Shown here one piece after another: positions 24,532 through 36,800 of a stretch of DNA of 64,000 bases (positions within the stretch are counted from its first letter, which is position 1; the number at the start of each line of letters is the position of its first letter). The position numbers and the translations under genes were made by a program. The notes beneath the pieces are model-generated. The model was not told the origin of the DNA. It searched no databases and saw only the letters and a program-made list of their open reading frames with translations. Source of the DNA: Acanthamoeba lenticulata (lineage: Eukaryota; Discosea; Longamoebia; Acanthamoebidae); NCBI GenBank assembly GCA_002179805.1, contig NAVB01000552.1, forward strand, positions 44,646-108,645, written 5' to 3'.

Positions 24532-27500
24532 TCACTCGGGGGTGACGGTGAGCGAGTCCGTGACGTTGGCGTCCAGCGCCGACTGCTTCTTCCGCACCTC
24601 GCTGAGTCGCTTCTCGAACGACGCGACGTCTGCCATGAGGCAAACGATAAATGATCGTTAAATAAATGAACAAAAGAAAGTAAAACAAAAAAAGAGGGCA
24701 TCTTACAGGACTCGAGGACCGCCTTGTCTGACGGGTGGTTGGCCTCCATGGCAAGAAGCTCGAGGAGCTTTGTCGACCGCACGTAGAGCGCCTCCGCCTT
24801 GGTCAAGTTGCGCAGTACTTCGGCGGCCGCCCCGTCTCGGCCCTTCGATACGAACCCACGTCAGCTTCACACAACTGGTATTGACGCCGGGGGAGTGAGA
24901 TGATCATGTTGTGTACCATTTGGAGAGCCGCGTCGTAGATGGACTTCTCGGCGGGTGGACACGAGTCGTTGGGCTTGAGGTTTCGCTTGAGGTATTCGGC
25001 CTTCTTGAGCGTGGTCTTGAACTCGGTCTTCATCCGCTCCACCACTGCGCCCAGGTGCCCACAACGAATCCACAAACTCCCCACATGAGCCGAGCGCAGC
25101 AAACACAGACACGCACATACATACGCATGGGGAAGACGAACCGAGGCCGAGGCGGGAGGATGGGCTGAGGTGGTGGGCCTGGGCCGCCCTCTTGGCGTAT
25201 CGAGAGACAGCGTGATAGATGTGCAGCGCTTTTATGTACAACGCCAACGCCTCGATCGGGCTCGTGCTCACCTGCAGAGCCGCGGCCCACACACGAGTGG
25301 TCGTTAGGTCCTCTGCTCTTCTTCCAGAGGCTCGCGCCCTCAGCCCATGTCTATACATATATATATACCTTGGTGTCGGCCAGTTCGGTCACGAAGGCGG
25401 CCCTGGTCACCATATTCTCCACATTCCCGATCGCTCGCTTCTCCTCGGGCGTGGTGTAAGTGACGACCGAGTCGGTCTCCAAGAGCTCGAACGAGTCGTC
25501 GCCTCCCGAGGCCGAACCCGAACTCTGTGGCACATGTGACCGCGTTGGTTCGTCCGTTTCTGGGAAAGAAGGGTCGGCGAAGACACGCACCTCCTTCTCC
25601 TTGGATCGGGCGAGCGCAGAGGCAAGCGGCGACATGTCCAGCGACTCCTTGAACGGATTGGTCAGTGGCTTGCGCGGTCCCGAGCCCCATCCTGCGGTCA
25701 TTTGTGCGCGTAAGATCAGTCCATGGTCTGTCCCCATTTAAAGATAAAAAAAATAAATATAAATATAAATCATAAATCATAAACATAAACCATAAACCAT
25801 AAATCATAAATCATAAACATATAAATATAAATATTTTTAATGATAATAAAAAAACCTCGATGCGCACCACCAGAACCAAAGGCCTCGCCGAAGCCGCCTG
25901 ACGAGGTCGGGCTGCGGGAGTAGGCCGAGGCGGGCATCTCCCCGCCACTGCCGTGATTGCGGAAGTTGAGGACAGAGCCGGGCGACGACGGCGAAGTCCC
26001 AAAGGGCGGCGTGGAGGAGCCGAATTGCGGCGGCGAGTAGCTCCCGCCGCCGCCGCCGCTGCCCATGCCGAAGCCGCCGCCGGCTCGATCAAAGGGCGAC
26101 GTCGACGTCGGGAGGGACGAGGGCGTGAGGAACTGGTAGTACTGGTGCGGGTGGGGCACCGGCACGGAGCGCGGGGGCGAGATGAAGTTGGAGTCCGCGC
26201 GGTGCGGCGGCAGGGACGCGCAGATGGGCGACCCGACAGCCATCGGGGGCGAGGGTGGGTGCGCGTAGCCTACGTTCGTCGGCGCGCTGCCGATCGTCAC
26301 ACTCCGCTTCCTGTTTCGTTGTTGTTGGGGGAGGGGAGAGAATAACCAAACGATGAGCGCCATTGGTCGACAGCCCCACGCCCCCACCAGACATACTCGT
26401 GCCTGCGTCCACCGGCGCCGCTTCGGGAGATGGGGATAGCGCTCGACGTCGCCATTGGCTTGAACGTCACCAACGCCGCCGTCGTGTCTGTGTCACGTGA
26501 AGTTCAGCTCTCGGGTCAGCCCTTCATTTATTATTATTATTATTTTAATCAAATAAATAAAACAAAAAAAAGAGCGAATGCGAAGGGCCGTACCGCGGGC
26601 GAGGAAGGGGTGGCTGAAGAACTCGCGCCAGGTTATCCGCTCCTCCTTGTTCTTTCGGAGGAGGGCCTGGAGGAGGTCCATGCACTCGCCCGACACGCTC
26701 ATGTCCCTCGGGAATTTCACTGTTGTTTAAAGAATCACGTTCCCGAGGTCAGACACGGGACGGCAAAGAGGCAAAAAGACGAGGAAGGTGAAGAGGGAGG
26801 GGAGGTGAATGGGTGCCTTCTTCGCTGACGAGGATGCGCACGAGTTCGATGTGCGTGCGCACGTTGAAGGGCGGTCGGCCGGTCAGCGTCTCGTACAAAA
26901 TGGCACCCACCGACCAGAGGTCGGCCTTGGCGTCGTAGGGCTGGCAAAAGAGCACCTCTGGCGCCTGGCGCAAGACCACCAAAGCCCCGCCCCCGCCACG
27001 AGGTCAATCACCAGTGTCCTCGAGCGAGCAACGTTGGCGGAGCAAACATACCATGTAGAGCGGAGAGCCGCAGAGGGTGCTCGCCACGGACTCGGCGTCG
27101 ATAAATCGGGCGAATCCAAAGTCGGCGATCTTGAGCTCCCACCTGGTGTAGTCGGTGCCGTCGGCGCTTCGGCCCGCCCCGTGACCGCGCTTCTCGGCCA
27201 GCAGCAGGTTCTGTGGCTTCAAGTCCCTGTGTTTTGCGTGTTGTGAGCGTCAGCGCCAGGCTCGCAGCAATGTCATTGCTTGACGAGCGAGAGGGGATCA
27301 AGTGGGGCACCGGTGCACGATATTCTTGCTGTGGAGGTACTTGAGGCCCGACGCTACACGCGTGCCCAGCACCGCGACAAAAATCGATCAATAAATAAAT
27401 AAATAAAATAATAAATAATAAATAATCATAAAACAACAATGAAGACGACAACGCAAACGTGGGCAAGGCGGGCCTGAGGAGGACGCGCGTACCAAGCTGG

Positions 27501-28049
27501 CGTAGGAAGTAGCGCGCCGCGTCTTCGCTCAGCCGCTTGTGCCGCTTCAAATACTCGGAGAAGTCGCCACCGGCGCAAAACTCGAGCACCAAATAAATAT
27601 ATTCGTTCCCCTGCGCACACGAGGCCGTGTTGGGCTGCTGAACGGAGACGCGCGCGTGTGCGTGCGGCGCATCACGTAGCGCGGGAGAGCGGGGGATGAC
27701 GGGAAGAAAGAAGAGCCGTGGACGTACCACGTGGACCTCGCGGAGTGTCACGATGTGTTCGTGCCGCATCGTTTTCATGATGTTGATTTCTGAGTCGAGG
27801 TGCCGTTTAAGCTTCTGGTTGGATCGAGTGAGGCGCTCGACATCCACCACCTTGATGGCCACAAGATCCTGAAATGACGGAAGATGGCATTTAAATCAAA
27901 TAAAATCAAATAAATAAAGAATGATGTAAAGAACGTACATTGGGGTCATCTCGGTGGTGGCCAAGGAAGACGGTGGCAAAGGCGCCCTTGCCAATGCGCT
28001 TGCCATCCGACACAAAGCTTCCGATGGAGAAGCTCTTGTTTTGCTCCAT
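24532..28049 (-). CDS. ULK/Atg1-family autophagy kinase, copy B
   Basis: Paralog of copy A in inverted orientation. Start ATG 28049 ([16 protein letters not shown]), stop 24532. Exon 1 is 27939-28049. Kinase motifs: [44 protein letters not shown] (split by an intron not present in copy A), [50 protein letters not shown]. The linker is Gly/Pro/Ser-rich ([18 protein letters not shown]). The C-terminal tandem MIT region includes [18 protein letters not shown] and [19 protein letters not shown] and ends [19 protein letters not shown]. Several introns carry long AAATAAAT-type AT-rich tracts (25740-25850, 26525-26570, 27390-27430, 27895-27920) unlike those of copy A. Both copies keep all catalytic residues and so look functional. 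Confidence 0.9.
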
Positions 28050-28871
28050 TTGCGGTCGTGCCGGAGAGAAGTAAACGGAGGAGGAAAAGGGACGTAGAAA
28101 AACAAACTAATTCCAGATGCTTAGTTTTGTCAAGCCGCCTTGCTGTACACTTGATGGACGGCTGTGTTGAGGTTTCTTCGTGGCGAGATCTTTACATGTA
28201 AGGTGGGCCTTGTGGCCTTTGGGCTTGGTGTGGCAAAGATGAGCAAACTACCCAAAAAGATTGCATAAAAAGCCAAGAAAAGCGAACTGGAACTCGGGGC
28301 ACCGTTGCGACGACCACCAAGAACCAGGCTATTCTAACTATCTGTTGCTCAACAGAGGCAGTCCGCGTCTGATGGTTGCGCGGTGGCAAGGGCGGTCCCA
28401 AGAAGAGGAACAAAATGAGCCTCTTGGTGAGAGTTCAGATTGAACTATGGGTTAACATGGTCTCAACATATTCACTTTCTGTTGGTGGTGCATGTTAGTT
28501 TCTCATCAATACGCTCACCGTAAGGCTTTGTTTGCCATGATAGCGGCACTTTTATCTACCCACTGGCGAGTTATAACGGCACTTCCTCCGCCTGCTGCAG
28601 GAATTATGGGTTCGGATTCCCGACCTGGGTTCGTCCTTTGCCTTGTGCTTCTCGAGTGGCAGTCTATGACGATCATGAACGTCCAGTCCCCTTGTGGGGG
28701 TCGGCATGGTTGTAGGCGATGACCATCACGCAAGCGTCACAGAATTCCAAGACACGATCCTGCCCTATCTCGGTCTGTGCCATGTTTTTTCTGCCGACAC
28801 TCGCCCTCGCCGCAACAGCTTGCTAATCCGCCACAAATTGCAGTTTGTAGCAGTACAATCGATCGTAAAGC
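28050..28871. other. Divergent intergenic region between ULK-B and isovaleryl-CoA dehydrogenase
   Basis: About 820 bp. Open frames on both strands are short and show no family resemblance. Presumed to carry both promoters. No clear element seen. Confidence 0.45.
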
Positions 28872-30799
28872 ATGAGAAGGACTGTGCAGGTTTCGTCGCG
28901 CGCGTTTGTGCTTGGTGCCCAGGTTCGGCCTGTGGCGGGGTCGGCGGGTGTGCTGCGTGCCTCGCTGGCACGGAGCTACAGCCTTGCTGCTAATTTGAGG
29001 GACACCGTGGCCGAGGGTCTCTTCGATGATACGCAAAAGGAGCTCAAGGAGACCGTTCACCAGTTTGCCCAACGTGAAATCGCTCCTCTTGCCGCCGAGG
29101 TTGATAAGAAGAATGAATTTCCCATGGTAGGCCTCCTCTTCCTGCACACCGAAGGCGAGGCGTAATTGTCCGAGTTGGTTGGTGTTTGCGTTGCCTCGGT
29201 CAATCTTCGCATTTAATCTCACATTTAATTGCTAAATCTTCACCACAGCACCTCTGGCGCAAGCTTGGCGAGCAGTCTCTGCTGGGCATCACCGCCTCGC
29301 GTACGTGGACCAACACACTCCACTCCTCGCCCGCTAATGCGTTCTGTTCTGCTCATCACGTCTCGGGCTGTACAGCTGAGTATGGCGGCATGGGCATGGG
29401 CTACACCGAGCACTGCATCGTGATGGAGGAGCTCTCGCGGGCCTCCGGCTCAGTGGCCCTCAGCTACGGCGCCCACTCGAATCTGTGCGTCAACCAGATC
29501 TCGCGTAACGGCAACGAGGCCCAGAAGAAGAAGTACCTGCCCAAGCTCATCACCGGCGAGCACGTCGGTGCGCTGGCCATGAGCGAGCCCGGCTCCGGCT
29601 CTGACGTCGTCTCCATGAAGCTCAAGGCCGAGAAGAAGGGCAACAAGTGGTACGAGTGGCGCTCTCTTTCTCGCCCACACCGTCTTCGCCTCGTCCTCGT
29701 TGCTAATGACGACGATGGTGGTGTTGGTGATGGTGATGATGATGATGAAGGGTGCTCAACGGCAACAAGTTCTGGATCACCAACGGCCCCGACGCCGACG
29801 TGCTGGTCGTCTACGCCAAGACCGACATGGCCGCCGGCCCGAAGGGCATCACCGCCTTCCTCATCGAGAAAGGTCCTTTTGCCTCCCGCTGCCTCATCAT
29901 TCCTCGTCATCGTCATCATGCTCACACGCGGGACCGCAGGCTTCCCCGGTTTCTCGACGGCGCAGAAGCTCGACAAGCTGGGCATGCGCGGCTCCAACAC
30001 GTGCGAGGTACTCGAGGGCCCGCTCTCCCCTTCCCCTCCCCCTTGGCAAAGAGACACCACGGTGACCTGACGCGGCGGCGACCGATTGGCAGTTGGTGTT
30101 TGAGAACTGCGAGGTGCCGGAGGAGAACGTGCTCGGGCAGGTGGGCAGGGGCGTCTACGTCCTCATGTCCGGCCTCGACTATGAGCGCCTCGTCCTCGCC
30201 GCCGGTCCCACTGGGTAAAGCTCGCTCCCTCTCTTTCTCATTGGTCTCTCTGATGATGATGATGATGATGACGACGATGGACTCAACACACACGCCGGCC
30301 ATCACAGGTTGATGCAGGCGGCGCTCGACGTGACGCTGCCGTACGTGCACGACCGCCAGCAGTTTGGCCAGCCCGTGGGCACGTTCCAGCTGATGCAGGG
30401 CAAGCTGGCGGACATGTACACCACCACGAGCGCCTGCCGATCGTACCTGTACTCCATCGCGCGGGCCTGCGACAAGGGCCAGGCCGACCCCAAGGAGTGC
30501 GCCGGCGTCATCCTTTACGCCGCCGAGAAGGCCACCCAGGTCGCCCTCGACGCCATCCAGGCCCTCGGTACTCTCTTCCTTCCTTCCTTCCCATCCGCCT
30601 CGAGTCGGCTTCTCACACGTAAACGGCTGTCGTCACCACAACGTTGTCTGCAGGCGGCAACGGGTTCATCAACGAGTACCCGACGGGCCGCATCCTGCGG
30701 GACGCTAAGCTCTACGAGATCGGCGCCGGCACGAGCGAGATCCGGCGCATGCTCATCGGTCGCGAGCTCAACAAGCTCTATGGCGTCGAGAGGAAGTAG
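28872..30799 (+). CDS. IVD: Isovaleryl-CoA dehydrogenase, mitochondrial
   Basis: FAD enzyme of leucine catabolism that oxidises isovaleryl-CoA to 3-methylcrotonyl-CoA, passing electrons to ETF. ATG 28872 opens a typical presequence ([15 protein letters not shown]...RASLARSYS). Domains in order: N-terminal helical ([19 protein letters not shown]), middle ([39 protein letters not shown]), C-terminal with [15 protein letters not shown], where the Glu matches the catalytic base of IVD, which differs in position from other acyl-CoA dehydrogenases. It ends [37 protein letters not shown]. At least seven introns, some filled with GATGAT triplets. Length and content are standard for IVD. Convergent with the PLD gene, 99 bp apart. 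Confidence 0.94.
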
Positions 30800-30898
30800 A
30801 GTTTTCGTGGTTCTGTTTATTCAAAAATGGGGTGGAACATCATCGTCATGACCGCCTCTCCTTTCTGTCTTCTTCTTGTCTTCTTCTTGTCTTCTTCT

Positions 30899-33800
30899 TT
30901 ACCAGAAGGCCTGCTTCATGACGGAGAGGACGGGGTCGCTGACGGGGTTGGGGAGCATCTTCTCGTCGACGAGGTAGCGGAGGGGGTACTGGACGAGGTG
31001 GCCCCGCACTTGGCCGAGGCGCTCGCGGATGGCGTCGACCTGCGGGGCGGTCCAGGTCTTCTTGGCCTCCTCAAAGGCCCGCTTGCGGGCGAAGTTGTCG
31101 GCCAGCGTGGTGACGCCGTCCTGCGGGATGAAGGGGAACACCTCCGTGTAGATGCGCGTGTTGGCCTCGGCCACGTGATCCCACAGCTGCACGGCCTCGT
31201 CCGACAGCGGGTCGCAGATGACCTGCACCAGCTGCGCCGTCTTCTCGGCCTCCTTCCTCTGCCGCTCCTGTTCTTCGGCCTCGGCCTCGTCCTCTGTCTG
31301 GTCACTGCTGCTGCTTCCGGTGTTGGTGTTCCTCCTCTTCATGAGCTTCTTCTCCTGCCGCTCGCGCTCCTTGCGGTCCTTCTTGATGAGCTTCTGCTCC
31401 TTGTGTCGCGCCTCCTTCTCCTCCTTGCGCTTCCTCTCGAGCGCCTTCTGGGCGCTCTTCTTCGCCTTCTTCTGCTCCTCGCGCTCCTTGCGCGACAGGT
31501 GGGCCTCCTGATTCTGCTGCATCTGGTCCTCTGACGCGCTCGTCTTTGCCTTCTTCTCCGATCGCGTGATCACGTCGCTGTCGCTTTCTTCGTTTTCTTT
31601 CTCGTGTTCGTGTTCGCTTTCGCTTTCGCTCTCTGTGTCGGTTCGTTCGCTGTCGCTCCCGCGCAGCGACTTGCGGCTCTTGTCCTTCTTGTCCTTCTTC
31701 TTCTTGGCCTTGGCGTCGGCGTTAAACTTCATGCTGGTCCACTGCTTGAGCTTGCCGAGGACGGCGGTCTGCTGCTTGGCGTGCTCCTCCTCGAGGGGCG
31801 GCTGGTGCTTGGAGCCCACGACGCGGTGCCGCTCGTCCTTGAGCTCGACGGCCTTGATGTCCTCCTGGAGGCCGAGGTGCTCGCGCCACAGGTTCATCCG
31901 GAGCGAGTGCACAAACTTGCCCACGCGGAAGGGCTCGCCGGCCATCGAGCCGTTGATCGTGTCGGTGTCCTCGACCCAGATGGCCAGCTCGCTGTCCTTG
32001 TCGCCCTCCATGCTGCGGTCGTTGATGTTGGCCGAGCCGATGATGGCCTCGGTGTCGTCGATGATCATGAGCTTGGAGTGGACGTAGATCTGGTTGGTCA
32101 CCGGCACGCCGAGGATGAAGCCGTGGTTGCGCAGGGCGTTGACCCGAAAGTACTTGCGGATCTCGGCCTCGTCCACGCCCAGCTGCTTCTTCAGCGCCCC
32201 AAAGATCGACCGCTTGCCCTCCCAGATGGTCTTGTACTGCAGCTTGGTGATGATCCGCGTCTTGAGGTCCTCGGCCGACGCCATCGACGGCGTGATGGGC
32301 ACGATGAGCGTCACCAGGAACCGCTCCTTGTTCCGGATGGCCCGCGCCAGCCGCGCCACCAGCGCCGCCGCGATCTGGTTGCACGGCCCGTGGTTGTCGA
32401 CCGTCGAGATGAAGTACTGGTTCTCGATGTAGATAAAGTGCTTGGCCCGCTGGATCATGCTCACGTAGGCCTCCTGGATCGACTGCTCCAGCCGATTCCC
32501 GCCGCTCCACTTGCCCAGCGACCGGATGAGCTGGCACCGGCACCGCACGGCCTCGGCGCTGGTCTGCGGGTAGGGCAGCGGCGGTCTCTCGTGCAGCGCC
32601 TCGTGGATGCGCGTCGGAAGGGCCTTGGCCAGCGCCGCGGTCCACAGCTCCTGCGCCTTGGTCGTGCTGCGCTCGCCGGCGCGCTTGGCGGCCCAGCGCT
32701 TGCGCAGGGCGGCCCACTTGTCCTTCTCCTTCTCCTCCCACAGGCGCATCTTGGTCTGCTGCCGGCTGAGCATACGCTGGAAGCGCCGCCGCTTGTCCGA
32801 GCTCGCCACGCTCGCCGTCTCGGCGGTGGACTGGTCCCCCACGCTGTCGTGGTCCTGATCATGATTATGGTGATGACGGTGAAGGAAGGCGTGGCCGTGA
32901 TGGCTGCGCGTTGTCTCGGCGTCCGAAGTCTCGTCGGCGCGGCTGACGCTGCTGCGCGTGTCGGCGCTCTGGCGCCGGTCGAGCTTCTCGCGGGCCTTGG
33001 CCTCCTTCTTCTGCCGCTTGAGCTCCTCCTTCATCAGCTTCCTCTGGAGCTTCTCGTCGGACGCCTGCCTCGGCGCGGGGCCGCTGCTGCCGCTTTGGCC
33101 TTCGCGAGGAACTTCGTCATCGTCGTCGGCATCATCATTGGCTCGGTCCTTGCCCTTGTCTTTCTTCTTCTTCTTCATCTCCTTCTTGGCGGTCTGGGCG
33201 CCGTCCTCGTCCTCGTCCTCGTAGCGGAGGAGCTGGTCGTCAAGCTGGTCCGGGTCATGGCTCTCTTGCGACGAGGTGAGCGAGACCGACGTGCCCTTCT
33301 CGTGGCGCTCGTGCTCGAGCGCGGCCTGGCGCTCGCGCGCGGCCTCCTCGGGCTCGCGCGCGGCCTGGTCGATCTGGCGCTGCCGGGCGCGGTGGAGCGA
33401 GGACTTGTGCTGGACCTCCTCGTGGGCCTGGTGCATGATGGCGTCGAGCATCTCCATGCGGTTGCGCTTGATGTGCTCCTTCTCGCGGCGCTCCTCGATC
33501 TTGGCCTTGGTGCGGAACCGCCGCAGGGGCAGCCCGCCCACGCGCCGCACGGTCATGGCCACGCGCAGCACGATCCGCACGATCCGGCCCTCGATCCGCA
33601 CCACGAGCAGGCGCAGGCGGCCGCGGGCCTCGACGCGGGTCTCGTGCCGAGTCTGCCGCCGGAGGTGCCACCGCTTCTGCAGCTTCTGTGCGATGCCGTT
33701 GTGCCGCGAGGGCTTGTTCATGACCCGCGCGGCCGAGTCGAGCTCGGCCTGGCGCCGCTGGGCCAGCGGCCGCAGCCGCTTCTTGTTGACCAGCCGGTAC

Positions 33801-36800
33801 TGCGCGTTGGGGTCGATCTCGACCTCGCGCCGGAACGGGTTGCGCAGGGGCGCCAGCACCGGCAGCGCGTCCTGCCGCACGTCCGGCAGCTGCGTCAGGT
33901 GGTGGTTCCACCGGTGCACAAAGTTGAAGGCCACGTCGATCGCCGCTTCGCCATCTGGTTGGTGACAATGATGATGGTCATGGTGGTGTGAGGAGGCTTA
34001 GATCTCTGACAAAGAAGTGGCGGTGGTCATGTGGACGCACCGACAGACATGTGGATGTCGTGCCAGGCCATGCGGGGGTCGTGGTCGCGGTCGAGGATGT
34101 CGACGTAGGGGTCCTTGAAGCTGGGCTCCTGCACGTCCCCAAGAGAATTCGAGCCACAACCGACGATAATGTTGAGGGCCGATCGGACACGACCAACCAA
34201 AAGCCGAAAGGGCAAAGGACGGAATGTGACGCACCTCCTGGTTCCAGTAGTCCTTGCCGGGCCAGAACTGGGCCAGGCGGTTGTAGTCGGTGATGCTGTG
34301 GTCGCTCGTGTCCCACCGGCCCCACGTCAAGTCGATCCCGCCCACAAAGGCCTGGCCCACCACCCCGGGGATGGTTTGTCAGCCTCGCCAAGTCCCAATC
34401 CCCCCTCTGCCAGCGGGGAAGGAGGCGAAGCGCACGATGATGTCACGGGAGCCGTAGTCGACCACGACGCTCTTCTGGTGGTGCGTCCACGAGCTGCTCG
34501 GGATGTGCTTGAAGTACGGGTGGCGCAGGACCTTTGAAGAAGGACGAGTGTGGGGAGTGAGCCAAGACATTCTCTTGCGCGCGCGCAGAGGCGCACACGA
34601 AAGAAGGAAGGCGCCATGCGCACCTTGATGTTCTCGTGGAGCTGGCATAGTTGACGCTGGACCTCGCGCGATCCGTTCTCCGTGAAGAGGGCTGGATCGC
34701 GCCACAACAGGATGTAGATCTTGACGCCCTGCTCGGCCTTTTTCTTGAGCAACTGGTCGACACGGTGGCAGTCCTCGAACGCGGTCTGCCGCATGAGGTA
34801 CACTTCACCTGCACCGAGGTGGAGTCAATATTGGGGGGGGGGTTTTTCGATTGAATTCTGCACATCGTGTTTAACACACAAGCGCACACGTACCGGTCAA
34901 CCGCCAGTCGGTGATGAAGACCGTGTGCTTGGCGCCGAGGATCGCGTGGTAGATGGCGGCGAACGTGTCGCGCCCGTCGACGTACCACTTGCAGTTGATC
35001 TGCTCCCGGACCGGCGAGTACGACGTGTGCAGGAAGCCTTCAGTGGCATCATCATCATCAACAACATCACACAGCACATGCGAGACATTGAGGGTCAGGG
35101 CAACGATCAAGCCTGCAGCCGGCGACAAAGGGGACGTACGTACCGCGGCAGCTCCAGAACTGCATGACGGCGCCCCATTTCTGGAGCTCGGTGAGGCGGC
35201 TTTCCTCATCGTTCTCGTCGTCCGCGGCGGCCACCTCGTCTGGCACCGTGAACTCCCAGTTGATGTAGGCCTGCAGCGGGCTCGACAACCGGATGCTGTC
35301 CGGACCCTGTCGTGTGGCGGCGCGAGTGTGTCAGACTTGGCGGCCTCGCGCGTGGCTCTCAGAAGAGTTGAGGGCGTCATGTCGCGTTGAAGAGGGGAGA
35401 GCAGTTGTCGTACCTGGGCCTCGACCGTCGTGCCCTCGAGGGTGACGACCTCAAAGGGCTCGACAGCGGTCTCGCTCTCGTAGAGCACGAGGAAGCCGTC
35501 CATGGCCTTGGCCCACATGCGGCGCCACCGGCCGCGCTCGCGGCGCATGAGCGGGCCCTCCTTGTAGGGGATCGTGTTGGTACTGGCCACGACCGTCGGG
35601 TCCTCCTCGGCGATGCGGTCCTCCATGTCTTCCACCATCTCGCGCACATCCGGGTGCATGTAGTCGAGCACGTCGGTCAGGTCGTCGCGGCCGCCGTGGC
35701 GGTGGATCGGCCCGCCGCCCGGTACCGGGCTGAGCAGCGACTTGGCGGCCGAGGCAAAGCCCAGCGGCGCGCAGGCGGCCTCGCGCTTGGCACGGGTGCG
35801 CTTCTTGAAGGTGCGCCACACGAGCTTGATGAACTCGAGCTGCTTGGGCGGGCGATAGGGGTGGTTCAGCGGCGCACGGCCCGCGGCGCGGAGGTGGTCG
35901 CGCCACGCTTCGAGCGAGTCAAAGGATTCGGACTCGAAGCTGATCCGGCCCGTGTCCGGGTCCCGACCAAAGTAGGCCGTCTTCATCCACGTGTTGCTGG
36001 CCTGATTTGAGTCCGTCGCGGCATCAGCAGCGGCGGTTGGATTGTCGAGCTCGCGCTTGAGCAAGTCCTCCTCGAGCCACGACACAGCAAACGGCTCATT
36101 GAGCTGCATAGGGCCATGAGGCGAGCGTGAGTCGCGCGCTCTGGATACGCTGGCGAGATCGGGTTCCGCGGTGAAGTGTGCTCACATGGCTTGTGGGGGG
36201 GGGGGAGAAGGGAGCGTACAGTCGTGTGATCGACGCCGTGGTAGAGAATGCGGTGGGCGTAGCTCCGCGAGAAGTGCACGAAGAAGGTGCCCGGGGGCAG
36301 GCCCGAGTTGTGCAGCAGGTACTTGGCTTCTACCGCAGATTCGACGAGTTGGAAATACCTGGTATCATCATGCCGATCAAGACGGTGATGGGATGGACGG
36401 TCACACGACCAGCCAGCGGCGGTCCGCCATGTGGCATTGGGGGAGGGGCGTACTCGTGAAACACAAAAGCGCTGATGGTGGCCACGAGCGCGCCCGGGTG
36501 GGCCTTGGGGTCAGGCAGAGGAAACCACTGGTTGAACTGGATCCAGTTGAACAAGGACACCGAGCCGACCAGCCTCCGCTTGATGAATACGTCCTTTCGC
36601 AAGAACCTGTCATTGTAGACCAGCAAGGTGAGCATGGACATCCTCGTTGGCACCATCAAGAGGGTTGATTTTAGAAGGGAGGCGAGCGGGTGGGCACCTG
36701 TCCTTGAAGGAGTCGCCCGTCGAGGTCGGGAACAATCGGCCCAGCTTCCACTGTCGGCAGAGCTGGTCGATGCGCGTGGGCGTGAGCAACAGGATCTCCC

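Noticed and set aside
28560..28660. Possible tRNA-like T-arm (GGGTTCGGATTCCC)
   Set aside because: Loop length is wrong and no D-arm or acceptor stem fits.
31604..33991. 795-codon open frame on the plus strand
   Set aside because: Exact antisense of the PLD exon; GC-rich codon bias leaves the opposite strand open. The minus strand carries the HKD motif.
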